A DNA stretch of 64,000 nucleotides from Medicago truncatula (GCF_003473485.1 NC_053044.1:32182091-32246090); one strand, 5' to 3'; counted from the first letter of the stretch, positions 43,561 to 56,651 are shown. The notes: generated by a model not told the origin, from the sequence alone. Program-made: numbers and translations.

Positions 43561-44141
43561 GTAAAGATGTCACAAGAAAATTACCAATCATAAGAGTTAA
43601 TTCTTATTTTACCAAGATCCTTTATTTTCTAATCTTTCACTTATCAGAAAAGGGAAACTCAAAAGAAGTATAATATTGTTGAATTTCATACGAGTTCTAA
43701 ACGATAGCAAATCTTTGGCTAATATATATATGTTAGATTTCAAATTCATAAATAATAAATCAAGATAGCATGCAAAGTTTATGATTGAAAATGATGGAAA
43801 GTCATGCAGTATAGCAAACCAAATTTCTATGTTTTATAAAAGAAGTTACTTTGCATGTCACTCCATTGGGCAAGCGTAATATCAAAAAATTTAGAATACC
43901 AACTAGTGACTAATTAGGAGTTTTCTTAAGCGTACTAAGGATGGTTAGGGGTTTAAGAGAGAAAATAAAATTAGGATTAATAACTATGACAGGGAAAGAT
44001 GTGAATTACCACCATTTTAGTGAGAGAAAAATGGTAATCTGAATCTGACTTCAAACATTTATCTTCATCTTTATCACTTCCTCACTCAGCCTTATCAACA
44101 CCATTACCACGTAGTTTGCATATTGTTGAAAAATTGTTTCC
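43561..44141. other. Upstream flank of NCR D (duplicated)
   Basis: Matches 36290-37070 apart from the MITE in unit 1. No gene. Confidence 0.5.
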
Positions 44142-44737
44142 CATGCAACAACGTTGTCAGACAATGAACAGAAAAGGAAACGAGTGAAAACAGAGTCAGA
44201 CATTTCAAGGTTAACTCCGAGTATGCGAAATCAACTTGAGGCTTGTGCCAGTCTTAAGGGTGAACAGGCATGTATTTCCCTTTAAGTTTGATAAAATACA
44301 AATCAGTGTATATTGCATGTGTGCGTAGTACATTGCTTCTTTTAAACTTGTGTCTCTTAAACTGCTTCTGTTATGTTATTTTAAGCTTACAAAGCTATTA
44401 GATCATCTGTTGTATTTTGTTAACTAAGATGTTATTTAGTTAGTGCGATTCTGTTATAGATTTGGAATGTTCTAAAATCATAAGGTTCTGCATAAATCAT
44501 AAAACCAACAGAGATGGCGATCTTCTGATAATATTTTCTTTCTTTCTGTTATTAAATTTCACTTTCTCAGGACACTTGTCTCTAATATTCTTAGATGAAG
44601 CGTCTGGAGTTCTATCACATCATTTAATATGCTTTGGCTTCTCATTTTCAGGTAGCAGCTAGGGTCACGCCACGAAATGCTGATAAGGACGAATGGTTTG
44701 TTGAAAAAGTGATTCATTTTGATAAGGAATTAAAGGA
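44142..44737 (+). pseudogene. SGF29 (SAGA-associated factor 29) gene fragment
   Basis: Two exons recognised. 44142-44267 reads SDNEQKRKRVKTESDISRLT, PSMRNQLEACASLKGEQ; 44652-44737 reads VAARVTPRNADKDEWFVEKV, IHFDKELKE. Together they cover the linker and the start of the tandem-Tudor (SGF29) domain of the plant homologue of SGF29, the H3K4me3 reader of the SAGA histone acetyltransferase complex. The second exon has AG before and GTAAGT after it; the first ends at GC rather than GT. No later Tudor exons (the expected DEEPGDDEE region) are found, so the gene is truncated. It occupies the same place in unit 2 as the tubulin fragment in unit 1. Confidence 0.85.
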
Positions 44738-45769
44738 GTAAGTATAGATTCTGTATATAAATACGAGTACAAAGAAATTGAGATGTAGTTTTCATCCAAG
44801 ATGGTATACATTCTTCAATCAAATATAGTAATTGAAATATGAAAATGTAACACTGTATTTTCTGAATTTGTTTTTGTTTTGGTGTTCAGTTTTATTCTCA
44901 AATTAATTTGACCTGGTTGCTCTGCTCTATTGGAATGTTTACCTTAACTATAGACATGCTCACATAGATCAAAAGGTTTCTGCTTTGATAGGTGTTTCAA
45001 AGGAAGAAGTCAAAAGGTTTGCTTTTAGTATCAACGTCCAGGTTATTGTTGAAACTTATGGCAAAGTTATAATACCCTAGGATCGACTACTACTAGTATT
45101 AACCTTTGAGTTATAGATATGTAAAGATATGTAATGTGCTATTCGATAGAGATAATCTATATAAAAAGAGATACGCATAGTACTTCAATCCATAGTATAT
45201 ATGTCATTGAATCTGGCTTATTTTGTTCATAAGTTGATTCCCATACCTTGTGTTTTTGTGCAAGTGTCAGAGAGCTTTCCTTTCATTGTCTACGATGGTT
45301 ATGGTTGAATCTTCGAGGAGGAGCAAGCTATGATGAGAAAGAACAAGCTTATACTGGACCCTTGTATTTTATCATATGTAAATAATTTTAAGTAGAAATA
45401 TATGTATTCAAGGTTTTAGTTTTCTATAATGGGTGGGGGCATACTTGTATTCAAATATATTGAAGTTGTAATAAGATCTTCCAAAATGTTTATCAAATGG
45501 TTTATAATAAATATTTTTATGTGATAAGGGTAATCAAATTGAGACATTGAATTGTTTCTAATTTGAAAGATTTGTATTATTGATAGGTTCGCTTTCAATA
45601 AAGGTTGCAGCTTATAAGAAAAAAAGAATCTTATAACTATTTTTTTGGTAACAAAAGGGAAGATTATAACTATTGCTCTGTCCCAATAATTAAAAAGGAC
45701 TTTTAATAAGTCATATGGCATTCATTAAAAGAGAAAAATTAATTTATTTTTTTAGTTATCATGAGAATT
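44738..45769. other. Unit-2-specific sequence after the SGF29 fragment
   Basis: AT-rich. Possibly introns and flank carried with the SGF29 piece, but no further exon could be recognised. Confidence 0.4.
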
Positions 45770-45965
45770 TCCTGCGGATTTTCTTGCCAGAAGTTACAAG
45801 TTCCTGTGGATTTTTGCTGCGGAATTATCTGCGGTATGTTCGGATACATGGGCAGGGAAACTTATCCAGCTCTGCCTGAAGATTTCCTGCGGAAATTCTT
45901 CACTTTACCTGAGTAAATTACCGCAGGAAACAATTACCCACGAAGGTGGTTATACCTTGGAACTT
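45770..45965. mobile_element. CACTA-like subterminal region (copy of 38150-38450)
   Basis: Multiple TTTCCTGCGGA and CCGCAGGAAA repeats in both orientations, as before 38457, but the final CTAGTAGTG is no longer recognisable. Confidence 0.45.
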
Positions 45966-46504
45966 AAATCCTAGGCAAATAGGCCATAATAGTTCATGTA
46001 TATTTTCACAAGATTTATGGTCTTGAGTTTCATTCTTTAGTTGAGACAATGTAGTACCCTATAATATTCAATTCATTTGTACATCAATAGTAACCCCCGA
46101 AACAAGATGTGATTGAGATGAATCACGAGTGATTGGTGAGACGGTTACATGATTCTTGACCCTTAACCTTAATATGGGTTAGTACTATATCACGTACAAT
46201 TAGTAACCTTGTTAATCTTTAGTGATTGAAGTAGAGAAGATAATTAAAAGGACTCTGAATGGATAGTCCAATAATCTAGTTTATATGTGATGGTTAAGAT
46301 AAAGTATGGTAATTAATCAATATAGTATGATTCTGTTGATTAACTGAAAGGTATCATGAATATGATAAATTCATCGATCGTACATTGATTATGCGTACAT
46401 GTAGTAACCCTATATTTTGATTACGATAACCGAATGGCGAATGACCAATTAAAATGGACAAGATAATATTATGTGTGGTCCATCAATATATATATGTATA
46501 TAGA

Positions 46505-47188
46505 ACATATTTTTTTTTTGAAAGCCAAAACGTATTTTACTGTAGCCAATCTTTATTCCATTCAAAACCTATCCTGGAAAAGCCAAAACGTAGTTCACCT
46601 CCTGCAAGACTGCAACCGTGGCACCGCCCCCATCCTCTGTGATTGTCCCCTTCATTTATCCTCCCCTTCTCTGTGCTCGTCACCGGAAAACTCTGAACAA
46701 GCTATTTTCGATTGTAAAACCAAAATCGCAGCAATCGTTGAAATTGAGTTTCAACTTTCATCGTCGTCATTCTGATTGTGCCTCTAGCAGTGGCCGTTTC
46801 ACGATCGCGGATCTGAAATGGTGTTTCCCTTTCATATGTTTTCTTAGTTGATAGAGATCGTAAATCTCATCCCCAACTTTTAATTTACTTCTAATTGTTT
46901 TCTTAGTTGATAAAAAAAAAAGTAAGCTTTGTTTCTTGTTTGAAATAGCAATGTTGATGCTGGGATAGATGAAGAGTGGAAACGTAAACGGCGGTCGGTG
47001 CTGAACAACAATATTATGTAATTAGTGGAATACAAATTGGCTACACTAAAACAAGTTTATTAATTAAATGAGGTTTTTAATCTCAATCATCTATTTGTAA
47101 TTTAATGGTTGATTTTTATTCTCACCATTCTCATATAAAATAACCATTCTCATAGTATACATGGTATGCGACTTTCGTGCATCATAGA
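46505..47188. mobile_element. Insertion in unit 2, unclassified
   Basis: About 680 bp absent from unit 1, between 'tatatagaacata' and 'actataaatgagc'. It contains a C-rich stretch (46600-46800) with three overlapping open frames of up to 100 codons, none of which I recognise; it may be a captured 5' exon of a host gene. No clear terminal repeats were found, so the element class is open. Confidence 0.4.
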
Positions 47189-48537
47189 TACTATAAATGA
47201 GCTTTTTCCGGGTAAACTTAGGTGCTAGATAAAGAATGGGCTCATGGTAATGATGCAGGATTAATTATCATAAGTCAATTCTTTATCTAACACAATATCA
47301 CATACAATTAGTTACCTTGTTAATCCGGAGGAAATGAGTTTCCTACCCAATATGAAAAGTGATCATGCGCTGTGAGATACTCTCGATTTTCCTGCATAGT
47401 TACCTACGGATTTTGTCAAGGATTTAGGTTACCAACTAATACCTTCGTGGCTAATTGTTTCCTTAGGAGTTTAGAATCAATAGGAAAGGTATATTCGCAG
47501 GAAAACCCGCAGGAACAACCGCAAGAACCTTTATGAAGAGAACAATTTCCACAGGTAAATCCGCATGAAATGAATTTATTTTTTATAAAAAAATATAAAT
47601 TATATAAGATGCAATTTTTAAACATTTCAGCATTTTTAAAAATTCCAGTGCCTTAACGCCCCACGCCTTAAGGAACATGCCAATTTAGTGCACTGCATCC
47701 AAACACGCCCCGTGCGAGGATCACCCTACATGTGTCCTCTAATCGCTCCCTGATCACACGTTGCAAAATCCAGAGACAGTTATTCTCAAAGCGCGCCTAT
47801 ATAAGGATGACATTGTTTCACCCTCCAGATACGATTCACTTTTCACAACATTTTCTACACACTCTTTCTTAGTTCCATTAGTGACTTGAGCGTTGGATTG
47901 CCAACGTGCCTATTAGCACATTTCGTTCCACCGCGAAGACTCATTGCCACCGTACCGGAACACTTTTCGTCACTGTTACCTCTCATCCATCCTCACTGAA
48001 AAGATTTTTTTAAACCCTATTATAAAATATGAAACAACCCAAAATAAAATAAAATATGTGAAAAATTACTAAAAAAAATAAAGTATGATTATTTAAAAGT
48101 TAATTTTATACTCTAAATTATAAAATTAATAGAAAAATATTTAAATTTAATTATCATTGACATTTAAAATATAAAGAAATGAATTTATTTTTCAAAATGG
48201 TGGTTCAAAATTAGTCTATATATTAAAAATATTTATTTACGTTAAAATAAATTAAAGTGAAGTGTATATATAATTGTTAAAGAGGGTGTTATAATTCAAA
48301 CATCTTATAGAGGAGGGGAGTATAAATTTAATTTTTCGAAGGAGAGGAGTGTATATTTTAACCTAAGACAGAAGATGAGTGTAATTCAAATTTCTCTTAA
48401 GAGAGAGGAGGGTAATTTACTCTTGTTTTTATTTGTTAAACCGTTAAATAATTCAGATTACGAAATCCCAAAACTTCAACAAACAGTTGACGTTATTTTC
48501 TTGTAGTCGTGAGAAGATTGATATCTAAATTTAACGA

Positions 48538-48718
48538 GGAATGTTATTTGAACAACCAATTTAGGGGGCAACTTGTGGGAAAACCAAAATATACTATGTA
48601 GGTATTGTCTCAAAAATAAAAGCAATAAAGAGAGAGAACGATAACATAACGTGATCGGTGTGAGATGCAAAATTCTCATAAAAGTTGTCACAAAATAGTT
48701 GTTCAAATATTATTTCTC
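48538..48718. mobile_element. MITE, unit-2 copy
   Basis: Ends ATTTGAACAACCAATTT and inverted ATAGTTGTTCAAAT; pairs with 40255-40432. Confidence 0.65.
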
Positions 48719-48870
48719 AACTTAAAGAATAAAAGCTATTCCGAGAGTGTATCCTATGATTGGACCGAAATCCATAGTGCATATCATTTGTTGCATCATG
48801 AATTTGGTCGATCATGACAACTCTTGTCACAGCTATCATTATGCAGAGTGATACAAAATTAGCAAGTGTA

Positions 48871-49326
48871 CGGACTATTTTAATCTCTACTTGAAAAACT
48901 CTAACTTGTAAAATCTATAAATTGATTTTCCTCCCTTTATAGAATCTTCACCTGATCATTCTTCCTCCCAAATTGAAAGAGGAAGCCAACGACTCTTGAA
49001 GCACATTTCTCTGTAAACATTCACCGCTTCTGATCTTCTTATGCTTCCATTCCAATTTTTAATTGTCATCGATGCAAGAAGACATCGAGATAGACAACGA
49101 AATTTGAACTCTAAAACCCTAAATTAAAAGGTGTTTTGTGTATCTCTTCCTCACCAACTTTTCTCTTCTTTCTCTTACCAGCTCCGTATCTCCAAATTTG
49201 TTAATTCTTCCTTCCTTTAATTTGTTTCTCTTACCATCTCATAATTGTACTGTCTCCAAATGTACAATTATGTATTTCACTAACTCTTTCACTATTGCTT
49301 CCGAAGTTATCTTTATATTGTTTCTA
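48871..49326. other. Intergenic beyond unit 2
   Basis: Pyrimidine-rich, leader-like sequence around 48940-49130 ('aaaccctaaattaaaa'), but no coding exon recognised. Confidence 0.4.
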
Positions 49327-49818
49327 GAGTTAAATAAGTAAATAGTCACCATAAATATACCAACATTTAATTTGTCTTCTTTAGAATATTCCTAGTCTTT
49401 TAGCCCCTTCAAAAATTTTCATCCATAAAATTAATCCGTACTTTTTAGTAAACTTATGTTTAACCTTCATGTTGTTTAATAGAATTTTCCAGAGAAATGG
49501 GTAGAAAATAACGACACTATTTTCCAAAAAACAAAATAGATATTTTTTATTTTTTATCAAAACATGAATTTAATATGAATTTTTTAGCACAAAAAATATA
49601 TAAAATTCTATTATTTTTTGGAGAGATTGTCATAATATTCCACCCATTTTAGGAAAATTTTATTAAAAAATATGAAGGTTAGACATGAGTTGACTAAAAA
49701 AAAAGACTAATTTCATGGATGAAATTTTTTGGAGGGACCAAAAACCTAATGAATATTTTGGGAGACTAAAATCAAATGTTGGTATTATATTTAGGGGGAC
49801 CATTTACTTATTTAACCC
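49327..49818. mobile_element. MULE-type TIR element
   Basis: 492 bp; ends GAGTTAAATAAGTAAATAGT and inverted ...CCATTTACTTATTTAACCC, exact 9-bp duplication ttgtttcta at 49318-49326 and 49819-49827. Long TIRs, no coding sequence. Confidence 0.85.
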
Positions 49819-49827
49819 TTGTTTCTA

Positions 49828-50969
49828 TTTTGTAGGTTACTATACTTGGTGGTAGAGCTTAATTGGTTGAAGAGTCTTTTTTTATGTACAGGAGGAAATA
49901 GCAGCGATTCATGAAGGTATTACTTACATTTTGCAAAATTGCATCTCTGTAATTTTGTATAGCTATTGGACGAGTAATATTTTTTGGCACCTCTTACTTA
50001 TCTATAGAAATCAGTAACTGTGAGTTTCACTTTGACAGACATTAGCAATGTAACCTCTCCTTTCTAGTTAAATGGTGAGTTTCTTTTTCCACTCCTTAAG
50101 CATAGTGCCACTCTTAAAAAGAAGGAAGTTAGCAAATAAATATCACTAACATTACTAACCACATCACCATTCACTCATATTTTATTCCCACTGAGTGAGA
50201 GAGACTACACCATATTGAGATAACTAGAGGAAAGACTTGGAAAGGAAAAAATGAAAAGCTTGAGGAAAATATCGAATCAAACAAAAGTCTTTACCCAATC
50301 CATTCCAAGTAAGAATCTATAATTCCTTTTAGCTCATGATCATCTTTTATGCTATGTTGTCAAAAATGAAAAGTCCCTTGCCATTTAGAAGAAAATCGTG
50401 AACCTTGATTAAGAATTGATGTTGTTACTCCTTCTTGTTTTGCTAGTATATATGAAACTGGAAATTTTATTTTACTCATAGGATAAAAATAATGTTCTAG
50501 AAAAAAAAATTGAATATAGAATAATAATCATGTTGTTGTTTTGTATTAGGGTAGTGAAAATAAGATAGAAATATGTAGGATTCATGAATCTCAATGTTTG
50601 ATAAATCTTGTCGTCATAGTGTTGTTCTATTTAGAAAATAAAAGAAAAACATATTGTTTTGAATAGAATTGAGTCATTGGCTGAAAGAAACAAAGACTTT
50701 GGATTAAAAATAAAGTACACATGAGTTGTGAATTATAAACTATTTAAAGAGTGTTTTTAACCATAAGTCATTTTAGAGTATTTTTTATGATTTTGTAAAC
50801 ATCGATTTTTAGTTAATTATTTTTTAGAGTCGCTGAAATGTATAAGAAAATGAATATTTAAGTTGAATTTTTCTCAATTAGGTGTTGGATGGTATTGTTC
50901 ACAAAGAATATGGTTTCACTAAAATAAAATTTTAGTGAGAGTACTAGTTAAATGATTTTTTAACTCATT
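49828..50969. other. Intergenic, nothing recognised
   Basis: AT-rich; a short exon-like string (EEIAAIHE between AG and GT near 49892-49916) is too small to call. Confidence 0.4.
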
Positions 50970-52440
50970 TATAGTTTGCTGATGACGCCCTTTTGATTGG
51001 TGGGAAAAGATGGACGAATGTTCTTGCTTTGAAGAATGTTTTGCTTTTATTTGAGAAAATATATTGGTTAAAAGTAAATTTTCATAAAAAGCAAGTTGTT
51101 TTGTATTAATGTGGCGGTGGTTGTTATGAATTGCAAGCATGGTTGTTTACCCTTTGCGTACTTGGGGCTTGTTATTGGTGGTGATCTGAGAAAGCTTCAG
51201 TTCTAGAACCCTTTGGTTGAGCTTATTAGAAGTAGACTGTCTGGTTGAGCTTATTAGAATTACACTGTCTGGTTGGAGAAACAACAATCTTTAGTTGGGG
51301 GGTCGACTGATTCTCCTTAGTATGTATTGTCCTCCATTCCGGTTTATTTTCTTTCCTTATTCAAACCTTCCTCAGGTATCATTTCTCCCATCGACTCTAT
51401 TTTTTGTATTTTTTTTTTTAGGGGCGAGTAAGGATGTTAGGAAATTGTCTTGGATAAAATGGGATACGAAAAATGGAGGTTTGGGGGTCAGGAAGGCTGA
51501 AGGACTTTAATTTCTCGCTTCTTGGTAAATGGACGTGGAGGATGTTGGAGGACAGGGGAAGTTTATGGTATAATATGTTATGTGCGAAGTATGGTGAGGA
51601 GGGAGTAGTTATGTGTTGTTGGAGGCGGGGGGTTCCGTGCGGTGGCAAAACGTGAACCATATTAGGTGGGGGGCGGTTTGTTAGATAATCGGTGGTTATT
51701 GGATAATATTTCTATATTGCTGGGGGATGGGGTTTCTTCGTTGCTCTGGAAGGAACCTTGGTTGGATGGTGTTTCTTTAGCGGATAGATATGCTAGATTG
51801 CTTAATCTTGTTATTAATAAATGTGCTACTGTTGTGGAGTTGTCCTCTCTGGGTTGGGAGGTTAATGGTGAGGCCTGGAAGTGGAGGAGATTGTTTGCGT
51901 GAGAGGAGGGGCTGATGAGGGAGTGTGCAGAGCAGCTCTCACTTGTGGTTTTGCAGGTTGGCGTGTCTGACTGGTGGATTTGGAAGCTTCATTCTTCTCA
52001 CATATACCCGGTCAAAAGTGCTTTTAATCACTTGACTAGTTCGGATGTGGGAATTGATGACCGCTACAATCATATTTTATGGCTTAAGTAAATTCTGCTT
52101 AAGGTCAATATTTTTATTTGGCGTTTGTTTTTGAATAGATTAGCAACTAAGATAAATCTGTTTTGGAGAAATATCTTGAATTATAACGATTCTTTTTGTT
52201 CGGCCTCTTGCATATTGGTTCAAGATCAGGATCATTTGTTCATTTCCTATGCTTTTATGGTCAACTTTGGGTTTTAATATCGGGATGGTTCGGCATTTCA
52301 ACAACTCTTCAGGGTTCCTTATTTGAGCATTTTCTTCACTTTGAAGGGCTTGGGGATTTCTCCTACAAGTCTCGCAACAAGAGAAAATTTGCGCCAAACG
52401 CGATTTATACTTTTCATGATTGGTGGTTCAGTTATTAACT
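50970..52440 (+). mobile_element. L1-type LINE fragment, RT end and zf-RVT
   Basis: Starts at the RT catalytic motif FADDALLIGG (about 50975-51000), continues with the connection region (VRKLSWIKWDTKNGGLGVRK at 51430-51495, LLGKWTWRMLEDRGSLWYNM, LLGDGVSSLLWKEPWLDGVS, 51666-51902), and the zf-RVT end (VKSAFNHLTSSDVG, VNIFIWRLFLNRLATKINL, about 52010-52170). Several frame changes and a 5' truncation. Opposite strand to the LINE at 30730. Confidence 0.85.
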
Positions 52441-53455
52441 TAAGCTCTACAAATGTTGTCTTTACTTTCTTTCTTTGTTTGAATTGTTTTCTTTAATCTG
52501 AAGCAAAGTTTAAACCTATATTAATATCATCTCATGCATATTGATATTTTGTGCTTGGAAGTTTTGAACATCTTGGTGTTATAGTAACTCTAATGGAGAA
52601 AGAATTGGTTCTTGGTTTGAAGATATTTTGTAAAATAAATGAAGTTCAACATGTTGACATATATTCAAGTTGTTATAATAATGATGAACAAGAAAAGGAA
52701 TAAATTCTGGAGCTTCTAATACCCTTGGAACTATTGTGACAATGGAAAAACATGAGAGTGAAGCAAGAAGTGGATGGAGATTTTCCAAGCACTTAGGCTG
52801 TTAATATAAATTTGGAGCATCGCAGTGTATATGAAAATTTTATAGTATAGGAGCAGTTTCTGTTATTTTGCTTAATCATCTTTGTTTTGATATTGTTGTG
52901 TTTCTGTGTATGGGACGAGGAAGTATTTGGTTTTTGGATTTAAAAAAAGTACCTTTAACAGGAAGAAATCACCAATGATGGTCGGATTTAGGCAAGTGTG
53001 TCAAATAATTTATCAAGTAATAAAGTGATAAGTAGAGTATCGTATCCACATAGATTGTCGTTTCAACCAAACAATTCGCGTTACTTGTTTGGGAACAATT
53101 CACCTCTATTTAATTGTTGGAATTACGTAACAATCAAGTCTTATTCATGTAATTTATCGTTGTCTATCTAAGTGATGAGTTCGTTAGGTTTTACTACCTA
53201 TCAGATGTCGAAATGCACATGTTGATCACACAGGTTTCTCCAGTGTGGTCTTACTCTCTCAGAGGTAATTGAAACATAGACTTGAATTAGCGTTCCTAAA
53301 TTCCCATCAGTGTGGTCTCAATCTTCTTAAAGGTTCACTTATATACAAATCTTAGAAGTGTATAACACACTCTCCCTCTCGATAGTTCATAATATTTTTA
53401 ATAGGCGCGACACTCTCATAATGAATTAAAACAACTGGTAACGGTTTTTCCCATT
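52441..53455. other. Intergenic, repeat-like
   Basis: Nothing coding. 52985-53100 ('gagtatcgtatccacataga') resembles sequence common in legume repeats, family not identified. Confidence 0.35.
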
Positions 53456-53640
53456 AAGGGATCTAAGCTAGCAAGCATCTTAGCCAAATTGTTTCCTCAC
53501 TAGCAGATTCCATTGTGGACTTGGCTAGAATGGTTTGTTTATTAGATTTCCAAGAAATAACTCCTCAAACTATGCTAAATATATAACCACTAATCGCTTT
53601 GGAATCATCTGACAAGATGTTCCAATCTGCATGACTAAAC
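53456..53640 (-). mobile_element. Ty1/copia RNase H fragment
   Basis: Fossil piece on the minus strand with the copia RNase H signature (GFSHADWNILSDDSKAISGY, then SWKSNKQTILAKSTMESA). No other parts or LTRs nearby; broken and old. Confidence 0.8.
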
Positions 53641-53728
53641 CCTTCAAGTACAACATTGTATTTTCAGTCCTATAGGCATTAGTCCCATCCTATGAAGTTT
53701 AAAGTATTTTAGATAATTTTAAAAAGAA

Positions 53729-53762
53729 TATTTCTCGTGTGGTGCACGGGTATACACACTAG
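53729..53762 (+). mobile_element. Possible Helitron 3' terminus
   Basis: Hairpin-forming CGTGTGGTGCACG followed by GGTATACACACTAG and then T: a hairpin a few bases before a CTRR end inserted next to T, as in Helitrons. The 5' end (TC...) was not located. Confidence 0.35.
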
Positions 53763-53949
53763 TATGACATATAACAAAGCGATAACTCTACAATAGCCTA
53801 GGAATCACATGAAATCGAACAATATTATACCTCTTGTGACTTTTTCTTTTCTCTCATGTGAAAGGTTAGAAAATATTGGAAAAATGGTAAAATAAGAAAG
53901 ATGTCTTATGAATGGTAAAGTTTTCACGCGAGCTTTGCACTAAGTGTGT

Positions 53950-54199
53950 CAAAGGGACAAACACATTACTTTTATGAAATTTAGAGGCATTTAATAATGA
54001 TTCTTGTTTTAGGATGAGATGTTGAGCTTTACAAGCATATGAAAGGAGAAACACAACACTTTAACGTACTTGAGAGACAATTTCCTACAATTCCATAACC
54101 TCTAAAAGTTATTTTTATGTATATAAGGAGATGATATACTTTATAAATTATAAAGTGATAAAACCACATTTTATTTCTTGAATGCACTTTGATAAAAAT
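53950..54199 (+). promoter_or_regulatory. NCR E upstream region
   Basis: In order toward the gene: GGGACAAACACA (53954), ATTTAATAATGATTC (53989), a second box AGAAACACAACAC, TATA-like TGTATATAAG (54118), TTTATAAATTATAAAG and AAAGTGATAA (54153). The same blocks in the same order occur upstream of the minus-strand NCR genes. Confidence 0.65.
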
Positions 54200-54508
54200 A
54201 TGGCTGAAATTGGCAAATATATTTATGTTATAATTATCTTTATTTCCCTTTTTTTCATTACAACGAGCGTTGAAGGTAAGCCATTTTAAACCTTTTTGAA
54301 TTTCCTTAGGTACTTTGTACATGATATTTTATTCCATTTTAGTAACATTATTTTATTCTCTTTTTTCATTCCAACAGGTTGGAGATGTAAAACAAAATAT
54401 GATTGTATAAAAATACGGTTCTGCAAATTTCCTACGATAGCGAGGTGTACAAAGCCAGATTTTTTATTTCTTGAATACGATAGAGGATTTTGTACATGCG
54501 ATGATTGA
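54200..54508 (+). CDS. NCR peptide E, canonical six-Cys
   Basis: Two exons: 54200-54275 (signal peptide MAEIGKYIYVIIIFISLFFI, TTSVEG) and 54378-54508, joined across a GT-AG phase-1 intron of 102 bp. The mature part is WRCKTKYDCIKIRFCKFPTI, ARCTKPDFLFLEYDRGFCTC, DD: six Cys spaced C-x5-C-x5-C-x7-C-x14-C-x1-C. Total 68 aa. The mature sequence differs strongly from A-D although the signal peptide and upstream region are conserved, the usual NCR pattern. Nothing is broken; complete upstream blocks suggest an active nodule gene. Confidence 0.9.
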
Positions 54509-55891
54509 GAAATGTACCTGATGGACGAAATAGACAAGTGCGTCCAATCATATTAAGTAAAAAAAATAGTATGTTATTGTCTCCACAGTGGATGTTGTTC
54601 AACTCGGTAATTAGCATAATTTATTAGAAAAAGAAATAAAAGAGAAGATTAATAGTGGTTGCGGGGTTTTAATTGTCTTGAGAAATGTGAGATTAGGTTT
54701 TTGTGATTCGTAACGATGATTATGGAATTCTTGAATCCCCCAGTTGTGTTTGTTGGAAATTAAATCGAGTAATGATTCGTTTATAATTTGCCTTATGTTT
54801 GGATTTAAGAAAGTAGAACATAACTCTCTGATGAATTCGTGAAAGTTTATTTTAATAACCCCGCAATTCAATCATTTACAATTGTGGGGTTCCCTTAAGA
54901 TGAGTTGTAACCTTAAATTCATACTTAGATTCAATTAATTTAGAAACTAAACAATTCACTATTTCCTTGATCCAATGGAATTCTGATTGTCGATCCTACT
55001 GGCTCCATCTAAGATATGATATAAAAACAGACATATATGAATTAAATCAAACTTTAGATTATAAACTGAATAAAAACTTTATTAATATATATAATTCAAA
55101 AAATAAGAAGGGGTTCATCGCGGAACCCTAATCAAAGAGGTTTAGCTACACATGACAACATACATCATTACAAAACAATAGAAAAACATATTTAGACATA
55201 CATCATTACAAAACAATAGAAAAACATATTTAGAGAGAACAAGAAAAGGATGGAGATCCTTGCCTTGCAGCTTCCGATGCTTGACCATTTCCTAGTATCG
55301 CTAGACTATAATGTGACTATAATGGAAAGACTCAAGCTTGCCTTCATGACTAGATGAAGGCCACAAGTTGTTGGTCGCTAGACTAAGATAAAATTTTGTT
55401 TGATATTCTCGAAACACTCAATTCTTTAATGGTGCATTACTTAATTAATTGTTTTAGGATTTTCTTTTTAATTTTTTTTTTTTTTAGGGAAGGATTTTCT
55501 TTTTAATTTTTTTCATGTTTATAGGATTAAATATCTTTTGTCTTGATCCAAATCATGTCTAGAATTCCGTATTTTCACATTAAATATATCAACCAAAAGC
55601 CTTACCAAAAAAAATATATATATCAAATTAAATAAGCGCTAATGATAAAATTTTGAAATTTATTAATTTTATTAAAATTCAAGAACCTCAAAACAGTCAA
55701 ATTATTTCTCCACAATAAGTATCAAAAGAAATACACAAAACAATTTTACAATATGTTAAACTTCCTAAAATATGTTGGATACAAAAACATTTAACTTTCT
55801 ATTCAGAATTTTTTTTGTAAGAGTATGATTTTAAATCTATGAACATAACAAACTAAATAGAGGAACAGAGAAGAATAGAATAATATGCACG
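54509..55891. other. Intergenic with a short tandem duplication
   Basis: Contains 'catacatcattacaaaacaa' plus flanking bases twice in tandem (55159-55228, unit about 38 bp) and inverted 'gcggggtttta/aataaccccgc' strings (54660, 54855) that may mark a decayed TIR element. No gene. Confidence 0.4.
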
Positions 55892-56037
55892 ATATCTAGA
55901 AGTTCTAGCTCAACTGACAAAATGTCGAAATTGTTAGGTCGGATGCCATGATCGGGGTTCGAATCCCGGTACCTTCACTTGTGTGTGTGAGTTTACAATG
56001 ACTTTGTCATTTCGTCTATCTAAAAAAAAAAAAAAAA
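55892..56037 (+). mobile_element. tRNA-derived SINE with 14-bp target duplication
   Basis: A box TAGCTCAACTGACAAAATG, B box GGGGTTCGAATCCCGG, tail of 15 A. Flanked by gaataatatgcacg at 55878-55891 and 56038-56051. Different body from the SINE at 13677. Confidence 0.9.
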
Positions 56038-56501
56038 GAATAATATGCACGGTTATTTTTATTATAGTTCAGAACAACTTGTTTCTACATTTAGTTCCTC
56101 TCTTACATAAAATTTTTCCTTAGTATAGTTGAGGAATTAATCCATAAGAGTATTACTTTCTATGTCTCTTCAGATAACATGAATATTCATATTTTTCCTC
56201 TTGAAGCCTTCTTCCACTAGAAACGTTATAATCTTCCCAATAACTCTCCCATCTGCCTTGTTGAGGATCCAAGTAGTTACCCTTTCCCTGGATTTTCATT
56301 TTTACAATGGACTGCAACTATTGTAAGGTTTATAAAATTGAGTTTGTACCTGAAGTTATACAAAGTCAAGGTAGGATTTAACTCTCCGTGGAGTACAATT
56401 GAAATCCTACAAAATTCAAGTGTATGCAGACATCATGATTGATTTACACAATGATATAATCTAACTCTAAACATATGGGTTGTATTCTACACTATAACGT
56501 A

Positions 56502-56649
56502 CTCCCTCTGGTCACATTTATAAGTAAAAACTTAACATTTTAGGTTCATTGAATAACTAATGTATTTAGTCACATTTATAGACCGGATTCATTAGTCATT
56601 CAATGAATCTAAAAAGTTCTATTTTGCTTATAAATGTGATCGAAGGGAG
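56502..56649. mobile_element. Short Stowaway-like MITE
   Basis: 148 bp; ends CTCCCTCTGGTCACATTTAT and inverted ATAAATGTGATCGAAGGGAG, flanked by TA at 56500-56501 and 56650-56651. The interior is itself a good hairpin (AGTCACATTTATAGAC etc.). Confidence 0.85.
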
Positions 56650-56651
56650 TA

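Larger units (their letters stand above)
45985..48870. repeat. Unit-2 copy of the block at 38460-40590
   Basis: Begins 'atagttcatgtatattttca' in both copies and runs with few gaps to the structured module and the first bases of the LTR-like element (TGATACAAAATTAGC at 48849). Interrupted by the insertion 46505-47188. This copy contains the module at 48737-48848. Confidence 0.75.

Noticed and set aside
55157-55228. Direct repeats as a possible array
   Set aside because: Only two tandem copies without distinct spacers; a plain local duplication.
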